Shown: one piece after another, positions 15,380-17,022 of the stretch | How positions within the stretch are numbered: the stretch's first letter is position 1 | How the letters are laid out: every line of letters starts with the position of its first letter | Assembly: GCA_029058705.1 (NCBI GenBank) | Contig: JAIDXA010000325.1 | Span: 1-17,022, forward strand | Source of the DNA: Paramuribaculum sp. | GTDB taxonomy: Bacteria > Bacteroidota > Bacteroidia > Bacteroidales > Muribaculaceae | Direction: 5' to 3' | DNA: 17,022 nt | Made by a program: the position numbers and the translations under genes | The notes under the pieces: model-generated | What the model saw: only the letters and a program-made list of their open reading frames with translations | What the model was told of the DNA's origin: nothing | The model's database searches: none

Positions 15380-16852
15380 TCAGAACTGAAAATAGATAAA
15401 CGGAGCTACATTCTCAGTCATAAACTCGATCACAAGCTGCACCACTACAACAAAAACCAGCAGCTTCAGAATCCATGGCGACCTGACAAAACAGTTTTCG
15501 AGCCGGTCATAAACACGGCTCGGCAAACTGTGCGACACTATGATTACTGCCATCATAACCACCCAGACCTTACGGGCCGCAAAGAACGGAACAACATAAT
15601 CAAGCGAAAAATTAGTGAATATATTCTTGACTATCAGGCATGAATCCTCCCATGACGCAGCTCTGAAAAACACAAACAGCAGCGAAACATAGACAATTGT
15701 AAGCGTCCACGACATAGCCCTGACAATCCAGACATCCGGCAACCGGCGCAAAAATGGCTGACAAGCCTTGTGAACAGCAAGTCCCGCGCCATGCATCGCC
15801 CCCCAGAACACAAACTTCCATGCAGCTCCGTGCCATAGACCGCCGACAAGCATTGTAAGGAAATTATTCACATAAGTTCTCAGGGCACCTTTCCTGTTTC
15901 CTCCCAACGGAATGTAGACATAATCGCGCAACCATGTCGACAGCGATATATGCCACCTGTGCCAGAATTCGCTCAGATTCTTCGACTTGTATGGAAAATC
16001 AAAATTCTTCATAAGCCTGAATCCCATGATCATCGCAATTCCTATCGCCATATCGCTGTAGCCCGAAAAATCGCAATAGATCTGCATGACATAGCCGATC
16101 AGCCCCATCAGCGACTCAAAACCAGAGTAACCCGTTGGCGATTCAAAGATAAGATCATTATATTGCGCTATATAATCGGCAATAACCGCTTTCTTTATGA
16201 TCCCGAGAATAATCAGCCATAGACCGGCAAACATCTCATCAGTCGAGGCATCGCGGTTCTGGCGGATCTGAGGCAGAAAATAGTCGGCACGGACAATCGG
16301 GCCGGCGACAAGCGCCGGGAAAAACGACAGAAAGAAAAGATACTCCAGCCATGTCCGCGTCGGGCTGACAGAACCTTTGTAGACATCGACAATATAACTG
16401 ATCGACTGAAACGTATAAAACGAAATCCCCACAGGCAGAATGACATCAAGAGGCTGAAAATTCCCCTGAACCATCATATTCCAGTTCCATAGGAAAAAAT
16501 TCGCATATTTGAAATAGCACAGAATCCCAAGCGAATTGACAATCGAGACAACTACACACAGACGCCTTAGCCATCGTTTCTCAAGCTGACTCACGAGCTT
16601 CGACAACAGCCAGTCGATCAACGAAGTTCCGACAAGAAGAAGAAAAAACACACCCGACGACTTATAATAGAAGTACAGGCTGAATGCCACCACAAAAACG
16701 ACCATCTGCCACAATCGCTTTTTCAGCAAGGCATAGACTGGAACAAAGATTATAAACAAAACCCAGAACAATCCGCTCGAAAAAATCATCGGATTGTCGG
16801 CTTCATAGCGCAAAACCTCACAGATATTGTGAAAAATATTGGTTAACTCCAT
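15380..16852 (-). CDS. MBOAT-family membrane O-acyltransferase (AlgI/DltB-like)
   Basis: This 490-aa polytopic inner-membrane protein has about ten hydrophobic helices spread over the whole length. MBOAT signatures are clear: the ILPVGISFYTFQSISYI segment (138-154), SFFPALVAGPIVR (176-188), and DFSGYSDMAIGIA (261-273). FWHRWHISLSTWLRDYVYIPLGG (His298, His301) is followed by the catalytic His341 in GGLWHGAAWKF. The family transfers acyl groups, usually acetyl, to extracytoplasmic polysaccharides, as AlgI does for alginate, or D-alanine, as DltB does. The acceptor here is unknown; a surface glycan is most likely. The ATG at 16852 starts the protein with a short polar segment typical of the family. 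The usual partner, a GDSL or DHHW-type esterase/transferase, would be expected near this gene but is not recognisable within the window. Confidence 0.93.
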   Translation of the reverse strand: MELTNIFHNICEVLRYEADNPMIFSSGLFWVLFIIFVPVYALLKKRLWQMVVFVVAFSLYFYYKSSGVFFLLLVGTSLIDWLLSKLVSQLEKRWLRRLCVVVSIVNSLGILCYFKYANFFLWNWNMMVQGNFQPLDVILPVGISFYTFQSISYIVDVYKGSVSPTRTWLEYLFFLSFFPALVAGPIVRADYFLPQIRQNRDASTDEMFAGLWLIILGIIKKAVIADYIAQYNDLIFESPTGYSGFESLMGLIGYVMQIYCDFSGYSDMAIGIAMIMGFRLMKNFDFPYKSKNLSEFWHRWHISLSTWLRDYVYIPLGGNRKGALRTYVNNFLTMLVGGLWHGAAWKFVFWGAMHGAGLAVHKACQPFLRRLPDVWIVRAMSWTLTIVYVSLLFVFFRAASWEDSCLIVKNIFTNFSLDYVVPFFAARKVWVVMMAVIIVSHSLPSRVYDRLENCFVRSPWILKLLVFVVVVQLVIEFMTENVAPFIYFQF

Positions 16853-17022
16853 TGCAGAAAACTATTGAAAAGTTCTGATTCAATTTGTAGGCGGTTGCAA
16901 CACGACAACCGTTGCCGGCCTACCCGAAACCGTTGATTCAGGTCGTTTCATCCTGATCGGATGGTCAGAATGCAGCGGCATCCACCGGCGATACTGTCAA
17001 CCCACACTGCTGCGGACTCATA
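16853..17022. other. Right-edge segment, unresolved
   Basis: This region lies upstream of the MBOAT gene. On the minus strand one frame is open for 38 codons to a TGA at 16882-16880, but another stop lies in frame at 16999-16997. On the plus strand one frame is open from 16869 to the edge without a usual start codon. Neither is convincing, and no promoter box for the MBOAT gene is seen. Confidence 0.5.

Noticed and set aside
16869..17022. Plus-strand open frame running off the right edge
   Set aside because: It has no ATG, GTG or TTG near its beginning, no promoter box and no recognisable sequence. The 38-codon minus-strand frame in the same place is equally weak.

Overview
The window looks like a chromosomal segment of a gut-type Bacteroidales bacterium, possibly Muribaculaceae; the family-level guess is inference. 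The evidence is as follows. Several genes are preceded by TAnnTTTG promoter boxes, the Bacteroidota -7 element. The sulfatase is of the serine type. The protein set (DUF4105, RlhA-like U32, PafA-like phosphatase relative, MBOAT) fits that phylum. There is no rRNA, tRNA, transposase, integrase or CRISPR array.

Left part (1-7481, coding mostly on the minus strand). A probable metal-transport module reads right to left: an OmpR-type response regulator, a sensor histidine kinase overlapping it by 4 bases, an MgtA-type P-ATPase, and 15 bases further on a cysteine-rich OprB-like outer-membrane porin. Between kinase and ATPase lie a clear promoter and, just upstream of it, four TTAGA direct repeats spaced exactly 11 bp. 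This is the architecture expected of a binding site for the neighbouring response regulator. The kinase carries an in-frame TAG just after its ATP-lid glycines, while the family-typical C-terminus continues in the same frame. To the right lie a terminator hairpin, a small ORF and a lipoprotein gene.

Middle and right part (7482-15212, plus strand). An rlhA-like 23S rRNA hydroxylase gene appears to have a leaderless mRNA and sits behind a long perfect-looking hairpin. Next comes a promoter and a probable operon: galE, a DUF4105 membrane protein, an alkaline-phosphatase-superfamily protein and a serine-type sulfatase. The phosphatase-like gene is interrupted by one in-frame TAA and had already lost most catalytic residues of its family. 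A minus-strand MBOAT acyltransferase gene (15380-16852) converges on the sulfatase. The last 170 bases are unresolved.

The most novel pattern is a family of three imperfect-palindromic elements of about 75-95 nt (379-456, 6693-6767, 15219-15311). They share a core, all lie just after gene 3' ends, and keep base pairing where their sequences differ. This suggests a structured 3'-end RNA/DNA repeat that I do not recognise.
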